Shown: positions 39,548-49,655 of the stretch, in pieces | Numbering within the stretch: the first letter of the stretch is position 1 | Layout: each line of letters opens with the position of its first letter | Assembly: GCF_012396235.1 (NCBI RefSeq) | Contig: NZ_JAAXPA010000021.1 | Span: 62,001 to 126,000, forward strand | DNA from: Rhodococcus opacus | GTDB taxonomy: Bacteria; Actinomycetota; Actinomycetes; Mycobacteriales; Mycobacteriaceae | Length of the DNA: 64,000 nt | Direction of reading: 5' to 3' | Program-made: the position numbers and the translations under genes | The notes under the pieces: generated by a model | What the model was told of the DNA's origin: nothing | Seen by the model: only the letters and a program-made list of their open reading frames with translations | The model's database searches: none

Positions 39548-39784
39548 GTGAGCACTCAAACCAAGGAACGGCCCGACGTCACCACCGACGAGTCGACCGA
39601 TGACGACACTCCCAAATTCTTCCACTACGTCAAGAAGAACAAGATCGCGGAGAGCGCCGTCATGGGCACTCACGTCGTCGCGTTGTGCGGCGAAGTGTTT
39701 CCGGTGACGAAGTCCGCGAAGCCGGGATCGCCGGTCTGCCCCGACTGCAAGAAGATCTACGAAGGATTACGCAAGGGCGACTGA
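39548..39784 (+). CDS. DUF3039 small zinc-ribbon-like protein
   Basis: A 78-residue conserved actinobacterial protein. After an acidic head comes FFHYVKKNKIAESAVMGTHVVALCGEVFPVT and a C-terminal VCPDCKKIYEGL. His, Cys and the CPDC pair could bind one zinc. Function is unknown. The GTG start has CATTAT six bases upstream and may be leaderless. Its last 28 bases overlap the convergent YihY-type gene. Confidence 0.86.
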   Translation: MSTQTKERPDVTTDESTDDDTPKFFHYVKKNKIAESAVMGTHVVALCGEVFPVTKSAKPGSPVCPDCKKIYEGLRKGD

Positions 39785-40929
39785 GGCTTCACCGGCGCTC
39801 GTCGCACACCCGGTGGCTCGGGAGGTTCTCGTACCGGGCCGTCGGGCTCGTCGTCGTTCCCGGGCTCCGGCTCGCCCGCATCCGGACGGGCACGGTCGCC
39901 GACGACCTTGATCGGACCGGTGGCGATGCGACGTGTGAGGCTGGTCACCGGACCCGTCGACGGCGAACTCTCGGCCTGTGCGGCGATCCAATCCCGCATC
40001 TGGTCGATGCGGGTGGCACGGGCGGGCCAGAACTCCTGGACGGTGGCGTTGAACTCGGCGCCGAGCACCACCGCGAAACCCAGGAAGAACGTGAACAGCA
40101 GGAACGCGATCGGCGTGGCCAGCGCCCCGTACGTGTATCCGGTTCCGGCCACCCAGGAGAGGTAGCGGCGCAGGCAGGTGCTCGCGCCGAGGAAGAACAC
40201 CCCCGCCACGAGCGCGCCGCCGAGCAGCCGGTGCCAGGGCAGCGACCGGGGCAGTGCCACCTTGTACAGCGTCGTCAGGCCCACGATGAGCAACAGGCCC
40301 ACGCCGGGGTAGTAGAACGTGTCGACGATCTCCGTCCCGATCGTGCGCCACGCCTCCGGGAGCACCCTGCCGACGAGCGTCGGCCCCAGCGCGACCAGCG
40401 GCAGGGTGAACACGGCGAGGATCAGGAACATCACGTAGAGGAGCAGTGCGAACACGCGCTGCCACACCGGGTGCCGCGCCTCCTGCTGGCCGTGGGCCTC
40501 GACGATCGAGTCCACGAACGTGGAAATGGCGGAGGAGCCGGCCCACAGGGACAGCAGGAAGCTCAGTGACACGATCTCGGGGCGCCCACGTTCGAGTACG
40601 TCGCCGACGGTGGGGCGGATGATCTGTTCGACGACGCTGTCGCTGAACACCGTCCCGCTGAAGTTGATGATCTTCGACTGGATGATGTCGACGGTGTCGG
40701 GCCCGAACCAGCCGCCGACGTAGCCGAGCATTCCGAGGAGCCCCAGCAGGAGCGGAGGCAGCGACAGTGTCTGCCAGAACGCCGCCGTGGCCGCCTTTCC
40801 GAAGATCGAATCGTCCCAGGCCTTGCTCGCTGTGTGACCGATCACGCTCAGTGCGCGACGTAGCGGATGCCACCCGGACCGGGGTGGGTCACCGCCACTC
40901 TGCGGCGTTGTCGAGGGTGTTTCGGTCAT
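39757..40929 (-). CDS. YihY/BrkB-family inner membrane protein
   Basis: A 390-residue protein. A short head leads into FGKAATAAFWQTLSLPPLLLGLLGMLGYV, followed by about six transmembrane helices with family motifs LLSLWAGSSAISTFVDSI, ALLLYVMFLILAVFTLPLVAL, WHRLLGGALVAGVFFLGAS and YGALATPIAFLLFTFFLGFA. The C-terminal 80 residues are a Pro/Glu/Asp-rich cytoplasmic tail. YihY (formerly called RNase BN) proteins are of unknown function, probably transport related. It overlaps the DUF3039 gene tail to tail. Confidence 0.9.
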   Translation of the reverse strand: MTETPSTTPQSGGDPPRSGWHPLRRALSVIGHTASKAWDDSIFGKAATAAFWQTLSLPPLLLGLLGMLGYVGGWFGPDTVDIIQSKIINFSGTVFSDSVVEQIIRPTVGDVLERGRPEIVSLSFLLSLWAGSSAISTFVDSIVEAHGQQEARHPVWQRVFALLLYVMFLILAVFTLPLVALGPTLVGRVLPEAWRTIGTEIVDTFYYPGVGLLLIVGLTTLYKVALPRSLPWHRLLGGALVAGVFFLGASTCLRRYLSWVAGTGYTYGALATPIAFLLFTFFLGFAVVLGAEFNATVQEFWPARATRIDQMRDWIAAQAESSPSTGPVTSLTRRIATGPIKVVGDRARPDAGEPEPGNDDEPDGPVREPPEPPGVRRAPVKPQSPLRNPS

Positions 40930-41145
40930 GATGTTTCCAGCATCCCTGACGACACGCCCGGTTGCCCACCGCTGCTGTCCTCGTGTCGCGACAAATCTGT
41001 CACTTTCGGATGTCGCGAATGCGGTCCGCGTCGGATCCGGACGCTAGGCTCCTTGACGGACAGCGCCTTCGGGTCTGGACCCGGACATGTCGATCGAATA
41101 CCGAGGAGTGCGAGCAAACAGTGCCATGCCAGCGGAGGGCAGCCC

Positions 41146-42945
41146 GTGAGTGCTGAGACAGTGGGCTCCCAGTCGGCGCCGAGAATGGAAACCGAGGCCG
41201 CGCAGATCGTGGGCACCGAGGCCTACCTCGCACAGACCGAACCTGCCAGACCCGCAGGATCGCTGCGCGCATGGCAGCGACGTGCGCTGACGAAGTATCT
41301 GTCGACCGGACCGCAGGACTTCCTCGCGGTCGCGACGCCGGGCGCCGGTAAGACCACGTTCGCGCTGCGGGTCGCGTCGGAGTTGCTGCGCGACCGCACC
41401 GTCGATCAGGTGACCGTGGTCGCACCGACCGAGCACCTCAAGCACCAGTGGGCAGAGTCGGCTGCGCGCAACGGCATCGCGCTGGACTCGTACTTCTCGA
41501 ACTCGACGGGACAGACGTCCAGCGACTACCAGGGTGTCGTGGTGACGTACGCGCAGGTCGCCTCCCACCCGTTCAAGCACCGGGTCCGCACCGAGAGTCG
41601 GCGCACGCTGGTCATCCTCGACGAGATCCACCACGGTGGCGACGCGAAGAGCTGGGGTGACGCCATCCGGGAGGCGTTCGGTGACGCCACCCGCCGCCTC
41701 GCCCTGACCGGTACGCCGTTCCGCAGCGACGACAGTGCGATCCCGTTCGTGACATACGAACCCGATCGCGAGGGTCTGATGCGTTCGAAGGCGGATCACT
41801 CCTACGGGTACTCGGACGCCCTCGCGGACGGCGTCGTCCGGCCCGTCGTGTTCCTCGCCTACTCCGGCGAGGCACGCTGGCGGAACAACGCGGGCGAGGA
41901 GTTCTCTGCGCGACTCGGCGAGCCGCTCAGCGCGGAGCAGACGGCCCGGGCGTGGCGAACGGCCCTGGATCCGTCGGGCGACTGGATTCCCGCTGTCCTG
42001 CACGCCGCCGACACCCGGCTCGGCCAGCTGCGCACGGGCGGCATGCCCGACGCCGGAGGTCTCGTGATCGCCACCGACCAGACCGTGGCCCGTGCGTACG
42101 CGCAGACCCTGAAGGCGGTCACCGGGGAAGACCCGGTCGTGGTGCTCTCCGACGACCCCACGGCGTCCAAGCGGATCGCCGAGTTCGGGGCGAGCACCCA
42201 GAAGTGGATGGTCGCCGTCCGCATGGTGTCGGAAGGCGTCGACGTTCCCCGCCTGGCCGTCGGTGTGTACGCCACCAGTGCGTCCACCCCGCTCTATTTC
42301 GCGCAGGCGATCGGGCGTTTCGTGCGGTCCCGTCGCAAGGGCGAGACCGCGAGCGTGTTCCTCCCGTCGGTTCCGGTGCTGCTCGACCTGGCCAGCCAGC
42401 TCGAGGCGCAGCGCGACCACGTGCTCGGCAAGCCCCATCGGGAGAAGGACGGCTTCGACGACGATCTTCTCGCCGACGCGAACAAGCAGAAGGACGAGCT
42501 CGGCGAGGAGGAGAAGGCGTTCACCTCGCTCGGCGCGGACGCCGAGCTCGACCAGGTGATCTATGACGGGTCGTCCTTCGGGACGGCGACGTTCTCGGGC
42601 TCCGACGAGGAGGCCGACTACCTGGGTCTGCCCGGACTGCTCGACGCCGATCAGATGCGCGCGCTGCTCCGTCAGCGTCAGTCGGAGCAGCTGGACAAGC
42701 AGGAGCCCGCCCCCGCGCCCGTGCACACGCCCGTGCCCCAGGTCGCGGACCGGGTGGCCGCCGCCGGACAGCTCGCGCAGCTGCGTCGGGAACTGAACAG
42801 TCTCGTCGCGATGCACCACCACCGGACGGGCAAGCCGCACGGCACCATCCACGGCGAACTGCGTCGCGTCTGCGGGGGACCGCCCACGGCGATCGCCACC
42901 GTCGATCAGCTCACCGAGCGGATCTCCACCCTGCGACAGTGGTGA
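41146..42945 (+). CDS. Superfamily 2 DEAD/DEAH-type helicase
   Basis: A 599-residue helicase related to the type III restriction ResIII-like SF2 group. Motif I is ATPGAGKTTFAL, motif Ia VVAPTEHLKHQW, motif II LDEIHHGGD, motif III ALTGTPFRSDD, and motif VI FAQAIGRFVRSRR. The C-terminus after about residue 430 carries an acidic linker and a conserved domain (LRRELNSLVAMHHHRTGKPHG) that occurs in actinobacterial members. No nuclease or methylase gene is adjacent, so a repair or RNA role is likelier than restriction. GTG at 41146 has GGAGGG seven bases upstream. Confidence 0.9.
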   Translation: MSAETVGSQSAPRMETEAAQIVGTEAYLAQTEPARPAGSLRAWQRRALTKYLSTGPQDFLAVATPGAGKTTFALRVASELLRDRTVDQVTVVAPTEHLKHQWAESAARNGIALDSYFSNSTGQTSSDYQGVVVTYAQVASHPFKHRVRTESRRTLVILDEIHHGGDAKSWGDAIREAFGDATRRLALTGTPFRSDDSAIPFVTYEPDREGLMRSKADHSYGYSDALADGVVRPVVFLAYSGEARWRNNAGEEFSARLGEPLSAEQTARAWRTALDPSGDWIPAVLHAADTRLGQLRTGGMPDAGGLVIATDQTVARAYAQTLKAVTGEDPVVVLSDDPTASKRIAEFGASTQKWMVAVRMVSEGVDVPRLAVGVYATSASTPLYFAQAIGRFVRSRRKGETASVFLPSVPVLLDLASQLEAQRDHVLGKPHREKDGFDDDLLADANKQKDELGEEEKAFTSLGADAELDQVIYDGSSFGTATFSGSDEEADYLGLPGLLDADQMRALLRQRQSEQLDKQEPAPAPVHTPVPQVADRVAAAGQLAQLRRELNSLVAMHHHRTGKPHGTIHGELRRVCGGPPTAIATVDQLTERISTLRQW

Positions 42946-42972
42946 CCGCCGTCACCCGGTGAGCGGACGTAA

Positions 42973-43007
42973 AGAGACCGGCGAGTGCATCGCACTCGCC
43001 GGTCTCT
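42973..43007. terminator. Strong terminator after the SF2 helicase
   Basis: A 16-bp perfect stem (left arm AGAGACCGGCGAGTGC) with a three-base ATC apex lies 28 bases after the helicase stop and before the stop of the convergent DUF7455 gene. Bidirectional terminator. Confidence 0.85.
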
Positions 43008-43051
43008 CTGCTGAAGAGGTGAGCCTGGGACGGGTCACCCGGGCTGACGTA

Positions 43052-43246
43052 TCAGATTGCAGCTTCGGCTTCGGACACGATCGTGGCGTTCATCTCGCGA
43101 AGGCGGTCTGCGTGCTCGTTGGCGTGGTGACCGCAGAAGAGCAACTCTCCTCCGGTCGGAAGTACCGCGCGAACGCGGGCTCCCGCACCGCACCGGTCGC
43201 ACCGGTCGGCTGCGGTCAACGGGGGGCTGGTCAGTGTTCCGGGCAT
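43052..43246 (-). CDS. DUF7455 small zinc-ribbon protein
   Basis: A 64-residue protein: MPGTLTSPPLTAADRCDRCG, ARVRAVLPTGGELLFCGHHANEH, then a short helix. The CDRC and CGHH pairs (two Cys plus Cys/His) form a likely zinc site. It is highly conserved in actinobacteria near the sigma factor genes; function is unknown. The ATG at 43246 has GGAGGAG upstream; longer in-frame starts read through an unlikely Arg/Pro-rich stretch. The 260 nt upstream (43247-43506), up to the next gene, hold no other gene. Confidence 0.88.
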   Translation of the reverse strand: MPGTLTSPPLTAADRCDRCGAGARVRAVLPTGGELLFCGHHANEHADRLREMNATIVSEAEAAI

Positions 43247-43506
43247 GACTCCTCCGTACTGGCTTCGACTGACGCCGAGTGCCTGGGGCCTTGGTCCGCC
43301 GCGTCGGGGGTGGCGCGGTGGATCTACTCTGTCAGACGTTTGGGGTTTACGCGTTGTTCCCATCGGCGTTTCTCAGTGTTGCATCACACACGAAACCCGC
43401 CGGAAACGCCCAGTCAGGGACGTGACGAGCGCAGATGTGAACAGACCGCGCGGTCCGAGTTCGCTGACAGCTGATTCGTTTCGGGGCGTGACGCTAGTCT
43501 CACCGT

Positions 43507-43860
43507 GTGCAATCCGAAGACCAGCTGGTCCACATCTGCAGCCGCGAGGAATGGCGCACCGCGGAACGCGAAGGCAGTCGAGTGCCCGCGACGTTCGCCG
43601 CGGACGGTTTCGTGCACCTCTCGACGCCGGCCCAGGTGCATCTGCCCGCCAACAGGTTGTTCGCCGGGCGTACGGACCTCGTCCTGCTGAGGCTCGACCC
43701 CGCCGCGCTCGGTGCGCCGGTGAGGTGGGAGCCGGGCGTGCCGGCGGATCCGGCGTCGATGCTGTTCCCACACCTGTACGGGACGCTGCCCGTCACGGCG
43801 GTCACCGCGGTCGAGGATTACCGCCCCGACACCGACGGACTGTTCCCGGCCCGGCACTGA
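43507..43860 (+). CDS. DUF952-family protein
   Basis: A 117-residue protein of the DUF952 (glutathione S-transferase-domain-like) family: LVHICSREEWRTAEREG, DGFVHLSTPAQVHLPANRLFAG, LVLLRLDPAALGAPVRWEPG, and MLFPHLYGTLPVTAVTAV. The conserved FVHLST and FPHLYG motifs are diagnostic. Function is unknown, possibly an ADP-ribosyltransferase-like fold. A TAGTCT -10 six bases before the GTG suggests leaderless transcription. Confidence 0.88.
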   Translation: MQSEDQLVHICSREEWRTAEREGSRVPATFAADGFVHLSTPAQVHLPANRLFAGRTDLVLLRLDPAALGAPVRWEPGVPADPASMLFPHLYGTLPVTAVTAVEDYRPDTDGLFPARH

Positions 43861-43907
43861 CGCGAGCCTTCCGCGGTTGGTCACACCGATCGGTCTACCG
43901 TGGAGGC

Positions 43908-44390
43908 ATGAACGTTGAAGTGACGCCACTACCGGGTATCGGGGTGCGTAAGGACTTCGAACTCGCCGCCGGTCGCCGCATCGGTGTCATCACCCACCGC
44001 GACGGTCGCACCGATCTGATCGTCTCGAAGGCCGACGATCTCGATGCGTGCGCTGCGTCCGTGCCGCTCACCACCGAGGAGGCGGCAGTCCTCAGCAACC
44101 TGCTGGGAGCACCGCAACTGGTGGCGCAGCTGGAGGAGGAGCACCGGGACCTGCCCGGAATCCGCACCAAGCAGCTCTACATCAAGGAGGACTCCCGGTT
44201 CGACGGCCGCCCGCTCGGCGACACGGCGATGCGCACCCGCACCGGAGTCTCGATCGTCGCGGTCATGCGGGCCGGTCAGGTGTACCCGTCACCGAAGCCC
44301 GATTTCCTCCTCACCTCCGGCGACCTCCTGGTCGCCGTCGGAACCACAGACGGACTGGACGCGTCAGCCAAGCTTCTGGCCAACGGCTGA
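43908..44390 (+). CDS. TrkA-C domain regulatory subunit of a cation/proton antiporter (KhtT-like)
   Basis: A 160-residue soluble protein: an N-terminal KhtT-like region (VTPLPGIGVRKDFELAAGRRIGVI) and a C-terminal TrkA-C (RCK-C) domain (about 85-155, KEDSRFDGRPLGDTAMRTRTGVSIVAVMRAG, then FLLTSGDLLVAVG). Such proteins bind nucleotides such as c-di-AMP or NAD(P) and gate a partner antiporter. It has GGAGG before the ATG and is seven bases upstream of the antiporter gene, so the two form one operon and probably one complex. Confidence 0.9.
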   Translation: MNVEVTPLPGIGVRKDFELAAGRRIGVITHRDGRTDLIVSKADDLDACAASVPLTTEEAAVLSNLLGAPQLVAQLEEEHRDLPGIRTKQLYIKEDSRFDGRPLGDTAMRTRTGVSIVAVMRAGQVYPSPKPDFLLTSGDLLVAVGTTDGLDASAKLLANG

Positions 44391-44397
44391 CGGTCCC

Positions 44398-45570
44398 GTG
44401 AACACCACTACGCTCGCGCTCATCGAATTGGGCGCGGTGTTCTTCGCGCTCGGATTGCTGGGCCGTCTGGCAGCTCAGTTCGGCATGTCGCCGATCCCGT
44501 TCTATCTCCTCGGCGGACTCTGCTTCGGCAGCGGCGGCTTCGTCAATCTCGGCGACATCAGCGAGTTCAGCCACCTGGCGGCCGAGATCGGCGTGGTTCT
44601 TCTCCTGCTTCTGCTGGGGCTGGAATACACGGCGTCGGAACTCGTCACCGGGTTGCGACGGTCGTGGATGGCCGGGGTCGTGGACGCCGTCCTCAACGCC
44701 GCGCCCGGAGCGGTCGTAGCACTGATGCTGGGGTGGGGACCCACCGGCGCGGTCGTGATGGCCGGCGTCACCTACATCTCGTCGTCGGGCATCATCGCGA
44801 AGGTGCTGAGCGACCTGGGTCGGCTCGGTAACCGCGAAACGCCGGTCGTGCTCTCGATTCTCGTGTTCGAGGATCTCGCGATGGCCGTGTACCTGCCCAT
44901 TCTGACGGCTCTGCTCGCCGGCGTCAGTTTCGCCGGTGGACTCGAGGCGGTGGGCATCTCCCTCGTCGTCATCTCGGTCGTCCTCGTGATCGCCCTGCGG
45001 TACGGCCGCTACGTGTCCGCCCTGCTGGACAGCCCGGACAGCGAGACGCTGCTCCTGAAACTGCTCGGCGCCGCGCTCCTCGTCGCGGGGATCAGCTCGG
45101 CGATGCAGGTCTCGGCCGCCGTGGGGGCGTTCCTCCTGGGAATCGCGATCTCCGGTACGACCGCCCACAACGCGAGCCGCGTCCTCGAACCGCTCCGCGA
45201 TCTGTTCGCCGCGATGTTCTTCGTGGTGTTCGGACTCAACACCGACCCCCGGGCGATTCCACCGGTTCTCGGCTGGGCCGTCCTGCTCGCCGTCGTCACC
45301 GCGCTGACGAAGATGGTCACCGGCGCCTGGGCGGCGAAACAGCAGGGCGTCGGGCGGCTGGGCCGGGCCCGGGCGGGGGTCGCGCTGATCGCGCGCGGCG
45401 AGTTCTCCATCGTCATCGCAGGCCTGGCATTGTCGGCCGGAGCGGTGGAGAGCGAACTCGTGGCACTCGCCACCGCGTATGTCCTTCTGATGGCCGTCAT
45501 CGGCCCGGTGGCGGCACGGGTGGTCGAACCGGTGGCAGGGGCCTGGATCCGGGTCCGCACCAGCGCGTAG
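44398..45570 (+). CDS. CPA2-family potassium/proton antiporter (KhtU-like)
   Basis: A 390-residue antiporter with about 12 membrane helices: LLGRLAAQFGMSPIPFYLLGGL, FSHLAAEIGVVLLLLLLGLEYT, YISSSGIIAKVLSDLGRLGNRE, VLSILVFEDLAMAVYLPI (conserved Asp for ion exchange), GAFLLGIAISGTT and ALIARGEFSIVIAGLA. It lacks a C-terminal TrkA-N domain; regulation is provided by the separate TrkA-C protein just upstream. Most likely it exports potassium in exchange for protons under alkaline or high-potassium stress. The GTG start lies at 44398. Confidence 0.92.
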   Translation: MNTTTLALIELGAVFFALGLLGRLAAQFGMSPIPFYLLGGLCFGSGGFVNLGDISEFSHLAAEIGVVLLLLLLGLEYTASELVTGLRRSWMAGVVDAVLNAAPGAVVALMLGWGPTGAVVMAGVTYISSSGIIAKVLSDLGRLGNRETPVVLSILVFEDLAMAVYLPILTALLAGVSFAGGLEAVGISLVVISVVLVIALRYGRYVSALLDSPDSETLLLKLLGAALLVAGISSAMQVSAAVGAFLLGIAISGTTAHNASRVLEPLRDLFAAMFFVVFGLNTDPRAIPPVLGWAVLLAVVTALTKMVTGAWAAKQQGVGRLGRARAGVALIARGEFSIVIAGLALSAGAVESELVALATAYVLLMAVIGPVAARVVEPVAGAWIRVRTSA

Positions 45571-45603
45571 CGGGCCGTAGGCGGATGCCGCGGGCGCACA
45601 CGA

Positions 45604-45640
45604 CGATGCCCCCGGACTCGCTCGGAGTCCGGGGGCATCG
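45604..45640. terminator. Strong terminator between the antiporter and sigA
   Basis: A 16-bp stem (left arm CGATGCCCCCGGACTC) with a 5-nt loop lies at the convergent junction, 33 bases after the antiporter stop and 11 before the sigA stop. Bidirectional terminator. Confidence 0.85.
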
Positions 45641-45651
45641 AGGTGTGTTCG

Positions 45652-47025
<1,374 letters not shown>

Positions 47026-47122
47026 GTACGCCCTTTCGTGACGGTGTCGTGCGGCGTCACGCCAGAGTGGTCATCCGGCGGAGAGGTCTACTGGTTTCGC
47101 CGGCGCGCAGCCGGGCTCTTCC

Positions 47123-47128
47123 ATTGTA
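47123..47128 (-). promoter_or_regulatory. Candidate sigA -10 element
   Basis: TACAAT on the minus strand, about 95 nt before the sigA GTG, is the best -10 hexamer in the gap. The -35 position has no good match, as is usual for actinobacterial promoters. Confidence 0.4.
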
Positions 47129-47146
47129 ACGACCCATCCGAATTAG

Positions 47147-47899
47147 TTACGGAGCGATGCCCGTTTCCATTGCGAGCGCAGCACCGACGATGCCCGCCGT
47201 ATTCAGGAGCGCAGCAGGTACGACGGGTGTCCTGTTGGTCAGATGCGGGATCCACTTCTCGTTCTTCCGGCTGATTCCGCCGCCGGCGATGAACAGATCC
47301 GGCCACAGTAGGTTCTCGAACCGGGTGAGGACACGGCTCACCTCGCCGGCCCATTCCTTGTACGACAGATCCTTCTTCTCCTTGACCGAGGACGCCGCCC
47401 GATGCTCGGCTTCCTTGCCGTCCACCTCCATGTGCCCGAACTCGGTGTTGGGAAGCAGGACGCCGTCGTGGAGGATCGCCGAGCCGATGCCGGTGCCGAA
47501 CGTGAGGAGGATGACGACACCCTTCGCGTCTTTGCCGGCGCCGAGCGCGTCCTCCGCTATCCCCGCCGCATCCGCGTCGTTGAGGACGGTGACGAGCCGG
47601 CCGCCGAGTGCGTCGGAGAACAGCGCGCGGGCGTCCGTCCCGATCCACTTCTTGTCGATGTTGGCGGCCGATCGCGCCACACCGCCGGTGACGACGCTCG
47701 GCAGCGTGATACCGACCGGTCCGTCCCATTCCGCCTGGCGGATGATCTCGGCGACGGTCTCCGCGACCGCTTCCGGGGTGGACGGCTGGGGAGTGAGGAG
47801 CTTGATCCGGTCCCCGACCAGCTGGCCCGTCTCGAGATCCACGACGCCACCCTTGACGCCACTGCCTCCGACGTCGACACCGAACCCCGTTTTGGTCAT
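47147..47899 (-). CDS. ppgK: Polyphosphate glucokinase
   Basis: A 250-residue ROK-fold kinase that phosphorylates glucose with polyphosphate (or ATP). The phosphate loop is GVDVGGSGVKGGVVD, the catalytic Asp lies in VLNDADAAGIAE, and the second phosphate motif is LLTFGTGIGSAI, followed by NTEFGHMEVDG and the C-terminal FIAGGGISRKNEKWIP. A KEKKDLSYKEW basic insert is a feature of polyphosphate-dependent members. AAGGAG lies before the ATG. It is upstream of sigA on the same strand and divergent from suhB, the same arrangement as in mycobacteria. Confidence 0.96.
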   Translation of the reverse strand: MTKTGFGVDVGGSGVKGGVVDLETGQLVGDRIKLLTPQPSTPEAVAETVAEIIRQAEWDGPVGITLPSVVTGGVARSAANIDKKWIGTDARALFSDALGGRLVTVLNDADAAGIAEDALGAGKDAKGVVILLTFGTGIGSAILHDGVLLPNTEFGHMEVDGKEAEHRAASSVKEKKDLSYKEWAGEVSRVLTRFENLLWPDLFIAGGGISRKNEKWIPHLTNRTPVVPAALLNTAGIVGAALAMETGIAP

Positions 47900-47957
47900 G
47901 GCGTGTGCTCCTTCGTGTCGACGACGACGTGTTCTCCGGCGCAGTTCTGCTGCCCGT

Positions 47958-47969
47958 CACACTAGTGTG
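47958..47969. promoter_or_regulatory. Palindrome between ppgK and suhB
   Basis: CACACTAGTGTG is a perfect 12-bp palindrome in the 156-bp divergent gap, and both strands therefore read TAGTGT, a possible -10 in each direction. It could be an operator or a pair of back-to-back promoters; no regulator can be named. Confidence 0.3.
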
Positions 47970-48055
47970 TCGACGCGTGTTCGGTGGGCGATGACACCAG
48001 CTGTGCGAAACGTCAGCGGTGGTGTGAGGCAGCGAAAGTGTGTTCCGATGGGTGG

Positions 48056-48958
48056 GTGCATGCACCCCAGAGTTCAGAGTCCGCACCAGGCCACGTCGGC
48101 ACCGATCCCAGGCGACTACTCGAGGTAGCCGTGGCGGTGGCCGAGGAGGCCGCCGCCCACGTCCGGGCGCGACGGCCCGAGGTCTTCGGAATCGTCGGCA
48201 AGCGAGCGGGATCCGGCGATTCCGTCGCGTCGAAGAGCACCCCGACCGACCCGGTCACGGTGGTCGACACCGAGAGCGAGCAGGTCATCCGCGACCGGCT
48301 CGCGGAGCTTCGCCCCGACGACGCGATCCTCGGCGAAGAAGGTGGGGGAGAGGAGGATTCCGTCGCCGAGGTGCGGTGGATCGTGGATCCGATCGACGGC
48401 ACCGTGAACTTTCTGTACGGCGTCCCCGCGTACGCGGTCTCCGTGGCCGCCCAGATCGACGGCGTGTCCGTCGCCGGGGCCGTGGTCGACGTGGCGGCCC
48501 GATCGACCTACGCGGCGGCACGTGGCGGCGGGGCGACCCTCACCGACGCGGACGGGCGGGTGAGCGACCTCCGGTGCAACCCGGTCACCGACGTGTCGAT
48601 GGCGTTGCTCGCCACCGGATTCGGGTACGGCGCGGCGCGGCGCAAGGCACAGGGCGCCCTCATCGCGGACATCCTGCCGAGGGTGCGCGACATCCGCCGG
48701 ATCGGTTCGGCGGCCCTCGATCTGTGCATGGTTGCGGCCGGTCGTGTCGACGCTCATTTCGAACACGGGCTGAGCCCGTGGGACTGGGCCGCGGGGTCGC
48801 TGATCGCGACCGAGGCGGGGGCCCGCGTACGCATCCCTTCCCCGCAGACGTCGAGCGCGGACGGCGAAGTGGTGGTGGCCGCGGCCCCCGGCATCGCCGA
48901 CGCCCTGGACGCGCTGTTCGCCGGGATCGGGGTGGACGCCCCGATCCCGGAACGGTGA
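48056..48958 (+). CDS. suhB: Inositol-monophosphatase-family protein
   Basis: A 300-residue Mg-dependent, Li-sensitive-type phosphatase that releases myo-inositol for phosphatidylinositol and mycothiol synthesis. Metal ligands: Glu pair in ILGEEGGGEED, WIVDPIDGTVNFLYGVP (Asp-Pro-Ile-Asp-Gly-Thr) and the C-terminal HGLSPWDWAAGSLIATEAG. The start is uncertain; GTG at 48056 (VHAPQSS) gives a family-like length. It is divergent from ppgK and converges on cei with seven bases between stops. Confidence 0.92.
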   Translation: MHAPQSSESAPGHVGTDPRRLLEVAVAVAEEAAAHVRARRPEVFGIVGKRAGSGDSVASKSTPTDPVTVVDTESEQVIRDRLAELRPDDAILGEEGGGEEDSVAEVRWIVDPIDGTVNFLYGVPAYAVSVAAQIDGVSVAGAVVDVAARSTYAAARGGGATLTDADGRVSDLRCNPVTDVSMALLATGFGYGAARRKAQGALIADILPRVRDIRRIGSAALDLCMVAAGRVDAHFEHGLSPWDWAAGSLIATEAGARVRIPSPQTSSADGEVVVAAAPGIADALDALFAGIGVDAPIPER

Positions 48959-48965
48959 CCGCCGG

Positions 48966-49655
48966 TCAGCAGCGGGCGGTGCGCGCCGCCTTCAACAGGT
49001 CGATGTCGAGGGGGGCGGGCTGGCTTCCGGGCGGCGGATCCTTCAGGGACCGCAGGACCTCTTCGGCGTCGGTGTTCGGCGAGATCTTGCGGAAGTAGGT
49101 GCCGAGCGCGAGGTCGACCGTGTCGTCGGTGCGGGTGTCCTGGATGAGTTCGGCACATGGGGCCACCAGCCAGAGTGCGCTCGCGGCGGCGGCGCCGTTG
49201 GGTCCGAATCGCAGCTGCCCCTGGCACTGCATGTTCTGGTCTACGTAGACCGGGTCGTTGCCCGCCTGGACGTCGGGCGCGCTCGCGAACCCGTAGTCGC
49301 TGAGCTGTGCGGCCACCTGCGCCGCCTGGCCGTGCTCGCCGTTGGCGTTGAACACGCGGACCTTCGTGGCGGACAGCGCGGCAGGCTCCACGTCCCGCAG
49401 GGTCGAACCGTCGACCTTCTCACCCAGTGCCTGCTGCGGCGGGGCGGCGGGGTCGACGGGTTGCGCGGCGGGCTGGGGAGGGTTGCAGTCGACCGTGGTG
49501 GCCAGATCCTCGTCGTCGCCGAGGACGCCGATCCATACGACGGCGCCGAGCAGGGCGAGGACCGCGAACACCACGAGGATCGGCATCGCCCGCCGCCGCC
49601 GGAACGGACGACCCTTGTCGTCGAGCGGGCTGCCTTCGGTGATCAGTGAAACCAC
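48966..49655 (-). CDS. cei: Cell-envelope integrity protein Cei (LytR_C domain)
   Basis: A 229-residue membrane-anchored protein: a basic head (GRPFRRRRAM), one transmembrane helix (about 23-46, PILVVFAVLALLGAVVWIGV), a Pro/Gln-rich linker and an extracytoplasmic LytR_C-type domain (VRVFNANGEHGQAAQVAAQLSDYGF), then conserved Cys (DQNMQC, LVAPCAEL, ARC-end) positions. It matches the actinobacterial Cei (Rv2700) family, needed for envelope integrity. A possible TAAGGT -10 lies about 100 nt upstream of its start. Confidence 0.88.
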   Translation of the reverse strand: MVSLITEGSPLDDKGRPFRRRRAMPILVVFAVLALLGAVVWIGVLGDDEDLATTVDCNPPQPAAQPVDPAAPPQQALGEKVDGSTLRDVEPAALSATKVRVFNANGEHGQAAQVAAQLSDYGFASAPDVQAGNDPVYVDQNMQCQGQLRFGPNGAAAASALWLVAPCAELIQDTRTDDTVDLALGTYFRKISPNTDAEEVLRSLKDPPPGSQPAPLDIDLLKAARTARC

